A stretch of 64,000 bases of DNA, taken from positions 682,001-746,000 of the forward strand of contig NZ_BSSA01000001.1 of assembly GCF_030268885.1 (NCBI RefSeq), in the 5' to 3' direction. Of the stretch, positions 25,315 through 32,514 are shown piece by piece. The position numbers were made by a program, and so were the translations under genes. Numbering within the stretch: position 1 is the stretch's first letter; the number at the start of each line of letters is the position of its first letter. The stretch comes from Kitasatospora phosalacinea (GTDB taxonomy: Bacteria > Actinomycetota > Actinomycetes > Streptomycetales > Streptomycetaceae). A model generated the notes under the pieces. It was not told the DNA's origin and searched no databases. It saw only the letters and a list, made by a program, of their open reading frames with translations.

Positions 25315-25848
25315 GTGAGCAACGGTCGGCGCGGTTGGTGGCGCATCGGCATCGCGGCAGCGTTGTGCGTGGCCGGGACCGGAACGGCGGCGGTGGCCTC
25401 CGGGACGGTGCCGCTCGGCGGGCGCGCGGCGGTGAGCGCGGACGAGCAGCGGGCCCCGAACGGCGAGGACGGCCTTCAGGTGGTCAACGTGTCGGTGGAC
25501 CGCACCGGGGTGCGCGGCCTGACCGTGGTGCGGGCCCTGGTGGCCAACCTCGGTCCGAACGAGGTCAGCGACCACTTCCACGCCACGGTCAAGCTGCCCA
25601 AGCGCGTCACGGTGGAGGGCAAGGTCTTCCCGGACAGCTGCCAGTACGACGACGCGCGACGGGAGTTGACCTGCGACTTCCGCAAGGGCCTGTCGCTGCG
25701 CCGGACCGCGACGGTGCTCCTCCCGCTGCGGATCGCGGACGACGTCCGCGCCGGGGAGCGGCTCTCCGGCGGCGCGGTCTCGGTGCAGGACCCGGACCGG
25801 CCCACCCGGACCGTCCCGAGCCGGGCGTTCACCATCGACGTCGAGTAG
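25315..25848 (+). CDS. Secreted protein with a DUF11-like beta domain
   Basis: 177 residues. N-terminal signal peptide (basic NGRRGWWR, hydrophobic IGIAAALCVAGTGTAAV, likely cleaved after an Ala) followed by a single beta-sandwich-like domain with VVRALVANLGPNEVSDHFHA and VTLPLRI-type strands, resembling DUF11 or CARDB adhesion-like domains. Two cysteines (CQYDDA and LTCDF) are 13 residues apart and may form a disulfide. The GTG follows GGGAGGTGG. The function is unknown; a wall-associated or extracellular role is inferred. Confidence 0.75.
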   Translation: MSNGRRGWWRIGIAAALCVAGTGTAAVASGTVPLGGRAAVSADEQRAPNGEDGLQVVNVSVDRTGVRGLTVVRALVANLGPNEVSDHFHATVKLPKRVTVEGKVFPDSCQYDDARRELTCDFRKGLSLRRTATVLLPLRIADDVRAGERLSGGAVSVQDPDRPTRTVPSRAFTIDVE

Positions 25849-25977
25849 CCGACCGGTGACCGCCGACCCACCTGCGCACAACGGCAGTTGCGCCACCCGG
25901 CCGACGCCCCCGACGCCCCCGGCGTCCCCCTCGTCCCCGCCCCCGTCCTCCCCGTCTCGACGGCCGATCGGAGCTCC

Positions 25978-27393
25978 GTGTCCCTGCCCCGCCGCGTAGC
26001 GCTGCTGTCGCTGCTGCTCGTCGTCCCGCTGCTGCCCGCCGCCCCGGCCTCCGCCGCGCCGCGGATCCAGCAGCGCAGCCTCACCCCGACCAGCGCCCTG
26101 CCGGACACCCCGGTCGCGGCGACGCTCTCGGTCGGCTCGCTCACCACCTGCATCACCGTCGACGAACTCGGCGTCGGCGTCCGGGATGCCAACCAGCAGA
26201 ACCTGGACTTCCCCGGCTCGGCCGGGCGCACCAGGATCTGCCCCGGCGGCCATACCCTGACCACCGCGACCCGCAGCTTCCCCGCCGGGACGTACACCGA
26301 GTTCGGCTTCTACCGGATCGGCTCGACGTACTACAACCTGCCCAGCCAGACCCTGACCGTCGCCGCGCCCACCGTCCGCCAGCTCGCCCTCGTCCCGACC
26401 AAGGCGGTCGCCGACACCCAGGTCACCGGCACGCTCGCGGTGAGCTCCACCGCCTGCCTGCACGTCGACGAGGTCGGCATCGGCGTCCGGGACGCGAACC
26501 AGCAGGTGCTGGACTTCCCCGGCACCGCCTCCGACGTGCAGCTCTGCCCGCAGGGCTACGTGCTGACCACCGGCTCCCGGAGCTTCGCCGAGGGCACCTA
26601 CACCGAGTTCGGCTGGTACCGGATCGGCAGCGAGTACCACAACCTGCCGAGCAGGACCCTGACCGTCAGCAAGTCCGTCACCCCGCCGGAGCCGCCGATC
26701 CCCGCCGGGAAGCTGGTGTTCGACGAGAACTTCACCAACCCGCCCGCGCTGGGCACCACCTGGGAGGACGACCGGACCAGCGCGTACAAGTACGGCAACC
26801 ACAACCCGGACGACGACAAGCTCGACTGGCTGCAGCCCCGCGCGCTGAGCACCGCGAACGGCGCCAACACCTTCACCGCCACCCCCGGGGCCAACCGGCT
26901 GGAGAACGGCAAGCAGTCCTGGGACACCGGCCTGCTCACCACCGAGTACACCCAGCAGGGCTTCCAGGTCCGGCCCGGTGACTACGCGGAGGTCCGGCTG
27001 CAACTGCCCAGCGGGTACGGCGCCTGGCCCGCGCTGTGGACGTGGAAGGACGGCGGCAACGAGATCGACTCCTTCGAGTACCACCCGGACAACCCGAACC
27101 TGCTGGAGCTCTCCAACCGCATCAACAGCGCCGGGACGTACTACACCGACGCCGACGCCATCCACCCCGGCGCCTGGGTCAGCATCGGCGTCCACTACGG
27201 GGCCTACAACAACGACTGGTACGTCAACCACAAGCTGGTGTTCTCCGACCACACCGGCACCGGCCCGAACTGGAGCGCCTACCTGATCCTCAACCTGTCG
27301 ATCTGCGCGGGCTACTGGCACCCCTCGCCGGTGAACGACAACGCGATCACCGCGGCCGCGGACTACCTGCGGGTGTGGCGCCCGCAAGCCTGA
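25978..27393 (+). CDS. Secreted GH16-fold glycoside hydrolase with two N-terminal repeat domains
   Basis: 471 residues. Signal peptide (about 1-27, ending PAAPASA). Two tandem domains of about 100 residues (31-129 and 132-232) are clear duplicates, each starting with R-L-T/A-L-V-P and carrying two cysteines (58/88 and 160/190) that probably form one disulfide each. A Pro-rich linker leads to a GH16-type domain (about 245-471) with the catalytic motif NEIDSFEYH; EIDSFE at 362-367 matches the family's E-x-D-x-x-E. The substrate may be a beta-glucan or related polymer. The repeats may bind carbohydrate or wall. It is transcribed away from the DUF11-like gene. Confidence 0.85.
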   Translation: MSLPRRVALLSLLLVVPLLPAAPASAAPRIQQRSLTPTSALPDTPVAATLSVGSLTTCITVDELGVGVRDANQQNLDFPGSAGRTRICPGGHTLTTATRSFPAGTYTEFGFYRIGSTYYNLPSQTLTVAAPTVRQLALVPTKAVADTQVTGTLAVSSTACLHVDEVGIGVRDANQQVLDFPGTASDVQLCPQGYVLTTGSRSFAEGTYTEFGWYRIGSEYHNLPSRTLTVSKSVTPPEPPIPAGKLVFDENFTNPPALGTTWEDDRTSAYKYGNHNPDDDKLDWLQPRALSTANGANTFTATPGANRLENGKQSWDTGLLTTEYTQQGFQVRPGDYAEVRLQLPSGYGAWPALWTWKDGGNEIDSFEYHPDNPNLLELSNRINSAGTYYTDADAIHPGAWVSIGVHYGAYNNDWYVNHKLVFSDHTGTGPNWSAYLILNLSICAGYWHPSPVNDNAITAAADYLRVWRPQA

Positions 27394-27419
27394 CGGCCGA
27401 CCGGCACCCGAGCGTTCGG

Positions 27420-27460
27420 GCGGGGTGGCCCGCGGAGGAGACCTCCGCGGGCCACCCCGC
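27420..27460. terminator. Hairpin terminator, 19-bp stem
   Basis: Perfect inverted repeat 27420-27438 / 27442-27460 with loop AGA, between the convergent GH16 and TetR genes; probably bidirectional. Confidence 0.85.
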
Positions 27461-27473
27461 ACGGGTGTTCCTG

Positions 27474-27528
27474 CGACAACCCAGGTTGTCGAAGGGAGGG
27501 GCGGGCAAGAGTGACAACTCAGGTTGTC
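27474..27528. promoter_or_regulatory. Two GACAAC-type palindromes
   Basis: CGACAACC-CA-GGTTGTCG (27474-27491, perfect) and GACAAC-N4-GTTGTC (27513-27528), 38 bases centre to centre. The second overlaps the stop codon of the TetR-like gene. They look like binding sites of a dimeric regulator, but the location downstream of two convergent genes is unusual. Confidence 0.45.
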
Positions 27529-28358
27529 GCCGGGGCGGGGACGGTCTCCTCGCGGGGCCAGCGCTTGCGGGCGGCCTGGCGGGTGATGCCCAGGAGCTGG
27601 CCGACCTCGGCGAAGGAGGCGCCCGCCGCGAGGGCCTCGCGGGCCAGCCGGTCGACCCGCTCGGCGGCGGCCGTCCGCTCGGCCTCGGCGGCGGCCAGCG
27701 CCCGGAGCGGGTCGGAGGCGTCGGAGGGGGCGCCGGCACCGGGGGCGGGGGCGTCGGCCGGGGGGCCCGGGGCATCGGCGTCCGGGGCGTCGGCGTCCGG
27801 GGCCAGCAGCGGGCGCAGGCAGGGGCCGAGCAGGGCGGTCAGGCGCTCGGCGGGGGCCGCGTCGACTTCGGGGACGCGCAGCAGGTAGCGGGAGACCAGC
27901 AGGCCCAGCACGACGCTGCCGACCAGGGACGCGCGGAGCTCGGCGTCCGCGCCGGTGAGGGCGTCGGCGACCGGGCTGTTGCCGGGGTCGGCGACCGCGC
28001 AGCGGACCGCCTCGGCGGCCTGCGGGTGCGTCAGCATCGAGCGCAGCACCGGCATGCTGCGGTCGGGGCGGCCGTCGATCTCGGCCAGCACGTGCCCGAG
28101 CAGGCGCTCGCCGAACCGCTCGGGCGGGCCGGAGAGCGCGCCGCCGAAGGGGAGCGCGACCTCGGAGACCGCGTCGAACAGGCCCTCCTTGGAGCCGAAG
28201 TACTTCATCACCAGCGCCGGGTCGACCCCGGCCCGGTGGGCCACCGCGCGCACCGTGGTCTGCTCGTAGCCGAGCTCGGAGAAGAGCGTGCGGGCCGCCG
28301 CCAGGATCGCCTGCCGGGTGCGGGTGCGTCGGGGGCCGGCCTGCTCGGGTGCTGTCAC
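27519..28358 (-). CDS. TetR family regulator with a C-terminal second helix-turn-helix
   Basis: 279 residues. Residues about 1-190 are a TetR regulator: helix-turn-helix TVRAVAHRAGVDPALVMKYF, then the helical core and a QacR-like C-terminal domain. A flexible linker of Asp/Ala/Pro repeats (about 195-225) connects to a helical coil and a second helix-turn-helix, SFAEVGQLLGITRQAARKRW, near the end; this resembles sigma-70 region 4. The GTG follows AGGAGG. It is divergent from an MFS drug-efflux gene, and the palindrome at 28397-28410 between them is the likely operator. Confidence 0.88.
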   Translation of the reverse strand: MTAPEQAGPRRTRTRQAILAAARTLFSELGYEQTTVRAVAHRAGVDPALVMKYFGSKEGLFDAVSEVALPFGGALSGPPERFGERLLGHVLAEIDGRPDRSMPVLRSMLTHPQAAEAVRCAVADPGNSPVADALTGADAELRASLVGSVVLGLLVSRYLLRVPEVDAAPAERLTALLGPCLRPLLAPDADAPDADAPGPPADAPAPGAGAPSDASDPLRALAAAEAERTAAAERVDRLAREALAAGASFAEVGQLLGITRQAARKRWPREETVPAPATT

Positions 28359-28396
28359 GTCGCCTCCTGCCGGTGGGCCGTGGTCGCGGCCGCACT

Positions 28397-28410
28397 TCAA
28401 CGCTCGTTGA
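28397..28410. promoter_or_regulatory. Palindromic operator candidate TCAACG-CT-CGTTGA
   Basis: Perfect 6-bp half-sites with a 2-base spacer, 38 bases upstream of the TetR start and 97 before the MFS start. It is well placed for autoregulation and control of the divergent transporter. Confidence 0.6.
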
Positions 28411-28506
28411 CCAATTCTCCGGGCGTCCCTACCCTGGGGGAGTCTACAAGCGTCGACCGGGACCCACCCTCGGCGCTCCCCCCGTCCTGCGCTCCGGGAG
28501 TCCACC

Positions 28507-29940
28507 GTGCCGACCCGTGCCCAGCAACCGTACGCAGTCGAACGACCCTTGCCGTCCGGCCCGCCGGGGGCCGACGCGCTCGCCCTCGCGGTGATCGTCA
28601 CCTGCCAGCTGATGGTCGCCGTCGACGGCAACGTCGTGAACATCGCCCTGCCCCGGATCCGGTCCGGCCTGGGCTTCTCCCCGGACGGCCTGGCCTGGGT
28701 GTTCAGCGCCTACGCGCTGGCGTTCGGCGGCCTGCTGCTGCTCGGCGGCCGGGCCGGCGACCTGCTCGGCCGCCGCCGGGTGCTGGGCCTGGGGCTGCTG
28801 CTGGTGGTCGCGGCCTCGCTGCTCGGCGGCCTGGCCCCGAACGCGGGGGTGCTGATCGCCGCCCGCGCCCTGCAGGGCGCCGGCTTCGCGTTCGCCGCGC
28901 CCGCCGCACTCTCGCTGCTCGCCGTGACCTTCGCCGAGGGCCCCGCCCGCACCCGCGCCCTCGGCGTCTTCTCCACCGTCGCCGGCCTGGGCATCACGCT
29001 CGGCCTGGTCCTCGGCGGCCTGCTCACCGCGCTCTCCTGGCGGCTGGTGTTCTTCGTCAACGTGCCGATCGGCCTGGCCGCCGTGCTGCTGGCGCGCCGT
29101 CACCTCCCGGAGACCGAACGGCACCCCGGCCGCCCCGACCTGCCGGGCGCGCTGACCTCCACCGCGGGCACCACCGCCCTGGTGTACGGCCTGATCCACG
29201 CCTCCACCGCGGGCTGGAGCGCACCCGCCACCCTCACCGCCCTGCTGCTGGGCGCCGCCCTGCTCGCCGCCTTCGTCCTCGTCCAGGCCCGGTCCGCCCA
29301 CCCGCTGGTCCCGCTGCGGCTGCTGGCCCGGCGCGACCGCTCCGGCGCGTACGCGGTCTTCCTGCTGCTGTTCGCCGCCACGGGCGGCACGTACTTCCTG
29401 CTGTCGCTGTACGTCCAGGACGGGCTGGGCCTGTCCCCGCTCGCCGCCGGACCGGCCTTCCTGCCGCTGGCGCTCGCCCAGTTCGCCGCCGCCCGCAGCG
29501 CGCCGGGGCTGATCCCCCGGTACGGGACGAAGCCGCTGGCCGTCACCGGCGCCGCCCTGCTGTCGGCCGCCGGCCTGTGGCTGGCCACGACCGGCCCCGG
29601 CAGCGGCTACTGGGGCGGCCTGTTCGGACCGCTGCTGCTGCTGGGCGCGGGCCTCGGCCTCGGCTTCGTCCCGCTCAACGCGACCGTCCTGTCCGGCCTC
29701 GCGCCCGCCGAGACCGGCGCCGCCTCCGGCCTGCTGCAGACCGTCCAGCAGGTCGGGCTCTCGCTGGGCGTCGCCGTCCTGGCCACCGTCCACGGCCGCG
29801 CCGTGCACGGCAGCGCGCACCCCGACCGGGCCGCACTCGCGCACGGCCTGGCCACCGCCGTGACGGCCGCCGCCGCGTTCGGCGCGCTGGCCGTGCTGAT
29901 CGCCCTGCTCACCCTCACCCGCCCCGTCCGGCGGCCCTGA
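28507..29940 (+). CDS. MFS transporter, DHA2 drug-efflux family (14 TM)
   Basis: 477 residues and about 14 hydrophobic segments. MFS motif C-like GLGITLGLVLGG and motif A region GGRAGDLLGRRRVL are seen, and the first segment holds LMVAVDGNVVNIALPRI, the DHA2 D1 motif with the conserved aspartate. Proton-coupled efflux of drugs is the expected function. The GTG follows GGGAG. The divergent TetR regulator and operator fit drug-inducible expression. Confidence 0.92.
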   Translation: MPTRAQQPYAVERPLPSGPPGADALALAVIVTCQLMVAVDGNVVNIALPRIRSGLGFSPDGLAWVFSAYALAFGGLLLLGGRAGDLLGRRRVLGLGLLLVVAASLLGGLAPNAGVLIAARALQGAGFAFAAPAALSLLAVTFAEGPARTRALGVFSTVAGLGITLGLVLGGLLTALSWRLVFFVNVPIGLAAVLLARRHLPETERHPGRPDLPGALTSTAGTTALVYGLIHASTAGWSAPATLTALLLGAALLAAFVLVQARSAHPLVPLRLLARRDRSGAYAVFLLLFAATGGTYFLLSLYVQDGLGLSPLAAGPAFLPLALAQFAAARSAPGLIPRYGTKPLAVTGAALLSAAGLWLATTGPGSGYWGGLFGPLLLLGAGLGLGFVPLNATVLSGLAPAETGAASGLLQTVQQVGLSLGVAVLATVHGRAVHGSAHPDRAALAHGLATAVTAAAAFGALAVLIALLTLTRPVRRP

Positions 29941-30094
29941 CCCGGCCGCTGCCCGCCGGGACCGAACGGCCCCGTCCGCCAACCGACTTGACCGGCCACC
30001 GGTAGGGTCGGACCGGCCGCGCACCACTGCTGCCACCGCCGTCGCCCGGGCCCGGACGGCGGCGCCCACGGGGAACGGACACGGAGACCGCACC

Positions 30095-30730
30095 ATGAGC
30101 ACCACCACCAGCGCCCTCGACCGCCTGCTCGACCTCGCCCGCGGCCCGATGGGCCCGGCCGTCGACCTCGACTTCGGCGTCGAACGGGGCCCGCTCGCCG
30201 AACTCGCCGCGCTGCTCGCCCGGATGAACGGCTTCTTCGCCTTCAACGGCGGCGTCCAGGTCTACCGGGTCGGCGCGGAGGGCCTCGGCCCCGAACTGCT
30301 GGAGTGGAACGGCGCGGACGCCTGGAAGTCCAGCTACCAGGGCCTCGCCGACGAGGTGTTCTGCTTCGGCCAGGACCTGTTCGGCGTCCAGTTCGGCATC
30401 GTCGACGCCGCCCGGGTGGTGCGCTTCGACCCGGAGACCGCCCGGACCACCGACCTCGGCGACAGCCTGGAGGACTGGGCGGCCTGGCTGCTCGCCGACC
30501 CCGACGTCAACGGCGCCCACTCCTTCGCCCACGCCTACATGCGGGCCAACGGCCCGCTCCCGGTCGATCAGCGACTGCTCCCGCGCCGGTTCTTCGCCCT
30601 CGGCGGCGAGTGGACCCACGACAACCTCGTCCCCGAGGAGGCCGCCGCCGCGATGCGCGTCCGCGGCCCCTTCGCCCACGCCACCCGCGACCTGCCCGAC
30701 GGCATCCGGCTGCAGGTCACCGTCGACTGA
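30095..30730 (+). CDS. SMI1/KNR4 (SUKH) family protein
   Basis: 211 residues, soluble. The pattern NGFFAFNGGVQVYR, DEVFCFGQDLFGVQFGI, VVRFDPETA, DLGDSLEDWAAWLL and the C-terminal PRRFFALGGEWTHDNL are those of SMI1/KNR4-like proteins (SUKH superfamily). SUKH proteins are often immunity partners of polymorphic toxins, but no toxin gene is adjacent, and stand-alone SUKH genes are common in Streptomyces. The ATG is at 30095 after GGAGACCGC. Confidence 0.85.
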   Translation: MSTTTSALDRLLDLARGPMGPAVDLDFGVERGPLAELAALLARMNGFFAFNGGVQVYRVGAEGLGPELLEWNGADAWKSSYQGLADEVFCFGQDLFGVQFGIVDAARVVRFDPETARTTDLGDSLEDWAAWLLADPDVNGAHSFAHAYMRANGPLPVDQRLLPRRFFALGGEWTHDNLVPEEAAAAMRVRGPFAHATRDLPDGIRLQVTVD

Positions 30731-30911
30731 ACCGCCCCCCGGCCCGCCCCCGAGTCCCCGGCCCGTCCCCGGGCGGCAACGGCCCCGGCACCCCGCCGAC
30801 CTGACGCCCACTCATCGTTACGGAGTCTTTACCTCCGACGCGCGACGGACCCGCCCGCCCGCGGCGTGTCTCCAGGACGTCGACGACACACCTTTCCACC
30901 CGGGGGACCAC

Positions 30912-31430
30912 ATGACCGAGGAACTCGGCTTCGACGAGTTCGCGGCCAGCAGAGCACGCCGCCTGTTCCACCTGGCGTACCTGATGTGCGGGGACTGGCA
31001 CCAGGCCCAGGACCTGGTGCAGACGGCGCTGTCCAAGCTCTACCCGGTCTGGGGGCGGCTGCGGCGCGGCGACGGCGAGGCGGGCATCGACGCGTACGCC
31101 CGCAAGGTGCTGCTGCGCTGCTACCTCTCGCACCGGCGGCTGCGCCGCTCCAGCGAACTCGCGGTCGACGAGTTCCCCGAGGAGCCGTCGATCGGCGCGC
31201 ACGAGGGCAGCTCCGCCGCCCTGCGGATCACCCTGACCGCCGCGCTGCGCCAACTCCCGCCCCGCAACCGGGCCGCCGTGGCGCTCCGCTACCTGGAGGA
31301 CTACAGCCTGGAGGAGACCGCGGAGGCGATGGGCATCACCGTCAGCGCGGTCAAGAGCCTCAACTCCCGCTCGATGGCCCGCCTGCGCACCATCCTCGGC
31401 CCCGACCGGGCCCTGCTGCTCCAGGACTGA
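30912..31430 (+). CDS. SigE-family ECF RNA polymerase sigma factor
   Basis: 172 residues. Sigma region 2 (RLFHLAYLMCGDWHQAQDLV and ALSKLYPVW) and region 4 (RAAVALRYLEDYSLEETAEA, then VSAVKSLNSRSMARLR) are clear; the linker is short. This is the SigE/TIGR02983 type, abundant in Streptomyces. The ATG follows GGGGGACCAC. It comes 57 bases before a membrane-anchored protein on the same strand, which may be its regulator. No classical zinc-containing anti-sigma motif is present. Confidence 0.93.
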   Translation: MTEELGFDEFAASRARRLFHLAYLMCGDWHQAQDLVQTALSKLYPVWGRLRRGDGEAGIDAYARKVLLRCYLSHRRLRRSSELAVDEFPEEPSIGAHEGSSAALRITLTAALRQLPPRNRAAVALRYLEDYSLEETAEAMGITVSAVKSLNSRSMARLRTILGPDRALLLQD

Positions 31431-31486
31431 CCGCACCCCGCCCGCCCCCGCGACACCCACCTGCCAGTACGGAAGGCATCGGAACC

Positions 31487-32461
31487 TTGGACCCGGACCT
31501 CGACCTGGAGCTCTCCGCCATGATGGAGACGAGCGTCAAGGACCTGTGCGTGCCCGTCGCGGTGATCGTCGCGGAGAGCGGTCGGCGCGGCCGCCGCCGC
31601 AAGCTGGTCCGGCAGCTGAGGATCGCCGGGACGACCCTCGCCGTCGCCGCCGTCGCCATCGCGGGCGCGAACGCCGGACTGCCGCTGATCGAGGCCGGCC
31701 CGCGCACCGGCACCGAGGTCGGCCCCGCCGCCCCGGCCGCACCGCTCTCGCCGACCCCGACGCCCACCCCCTCCGTGGACCCGACCCCGCGCAGCAGCCC
31801 CACCGCCACCGGGACGGCCGGGCGTCACCAGAGCACGAAGTTCCCGCTCGAGCCCGTCCCGGTGCTCGGCACGACGTGGCCGAACACGACCTCCTCGGGC
31901 GCCTCCCCCCGGCAGTTCACCGAGGGGTCCGTGTCCAGCGACCTGAGGTGGCTGCTGGCGAAGCAGAACGGGCAAGTCAGCCAGGCCTACCCCGTCAACG
32001 TCGACCGCGGGGACGGCGCCTCCGCGGTGTACCTGGCGTACGCCGACGGCGACAACCCGGTCACCGTGGAACTGCGGCTCGGCCGCACCGAGCTGCCCCT
32101 CCCCGCCGACGGCAGCAACCCCGCGCAGCTCCCGTTCCGCTGCGGCAAGGACAGCGGCACCGCGGGCAACCACAGCACGGCCTGCCTGGGGGGCTACCTC
32201 CCCAACGGCAGCTGGGAACTGGTCGAGACGAACGACGCCCGGGTCACCGGCCTCTACAGCTACCGCGTCGCGGTCTGGTACCCGAACGGCACCGTCGTGG
32301 ACTTCACCGAGTACGCCGGTTTCGTCCACGACAACGGCGAACCGCCCTCGTACGTCCGCGAGAAGCCCCCGATCGACTTCCTCCTGTGGCGCTCCGTCAC
32401 CGAGAGCCCGGTGTGGACGTACTACGTCCCGGTCGAGGGCGGCGGCACCGGCACCGGCTGA
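31487..32461 (+). CDS. Membrane-anchored protein downstream of a sigma factor, possible anti-sigma-like
   Basis: 324 residues. A short cytoplasmic N-terminus (LDPDLDLELSAMMETSVKDL, then an Arg-rich stretch RRGRRRKLVRQ) is followed by one membrane segment (about 46-67), a Pro/Thr/Ser-rich stalk and an extracytoplasmic domain of about 200 residues with two cysteines (RCGKD, ACLGG). The most probable start is a TTG at 31487 after GGAAGG; an ATG at 31520 is the alternative. Its position after the SigE-family gene and its topology suggest a regulatory partner, but the N-terminus lacks a recognised anti-sigma domain. Confidence 0.72.
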   Translation: MDPDLDLELSAMMETSVKDLCVPVAVIVAESGRRGRRRKLVRQLRIAGTTLAVAAVAIAGANAGLPLIEAGPRTGTEVGPAAPAAPLSPTPTPTPSVDPTPRSSPTATGTAGRHQSTKFPLEPVPVLGTTWPNTTSSGASPRQFTEGSVSSDLRWLLAKQNGQVSQAYPVNVDRGDGASAVYLAYADGDNPVTVELRLGRTELPLPADGSNPAQLPFRCGKDSGTAGNHSTACLGGYLPNGSWELVETNDARVTGLYSYRVAVWYPNGTVVDFTEYAGFVHDNGEPPSYVREKPPIDFLLWRSVTESPVWTYYVPVEGGGTGTG

Positions 32462-32514
32462 GCCGGATCGCCGGCAGCACCGGGGACCGCTGGTTCCGGG
32501 CGGCGCCGGGCAGC

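Noticed and set aside
30095..30730. The SUKH protein as an immunity gene of a toxin system
   Set aside because: No toxin, Rhs or secretion gene is adjacent; stand-alone SUKH genes are common in Streptomyces, so the claim has no support here.
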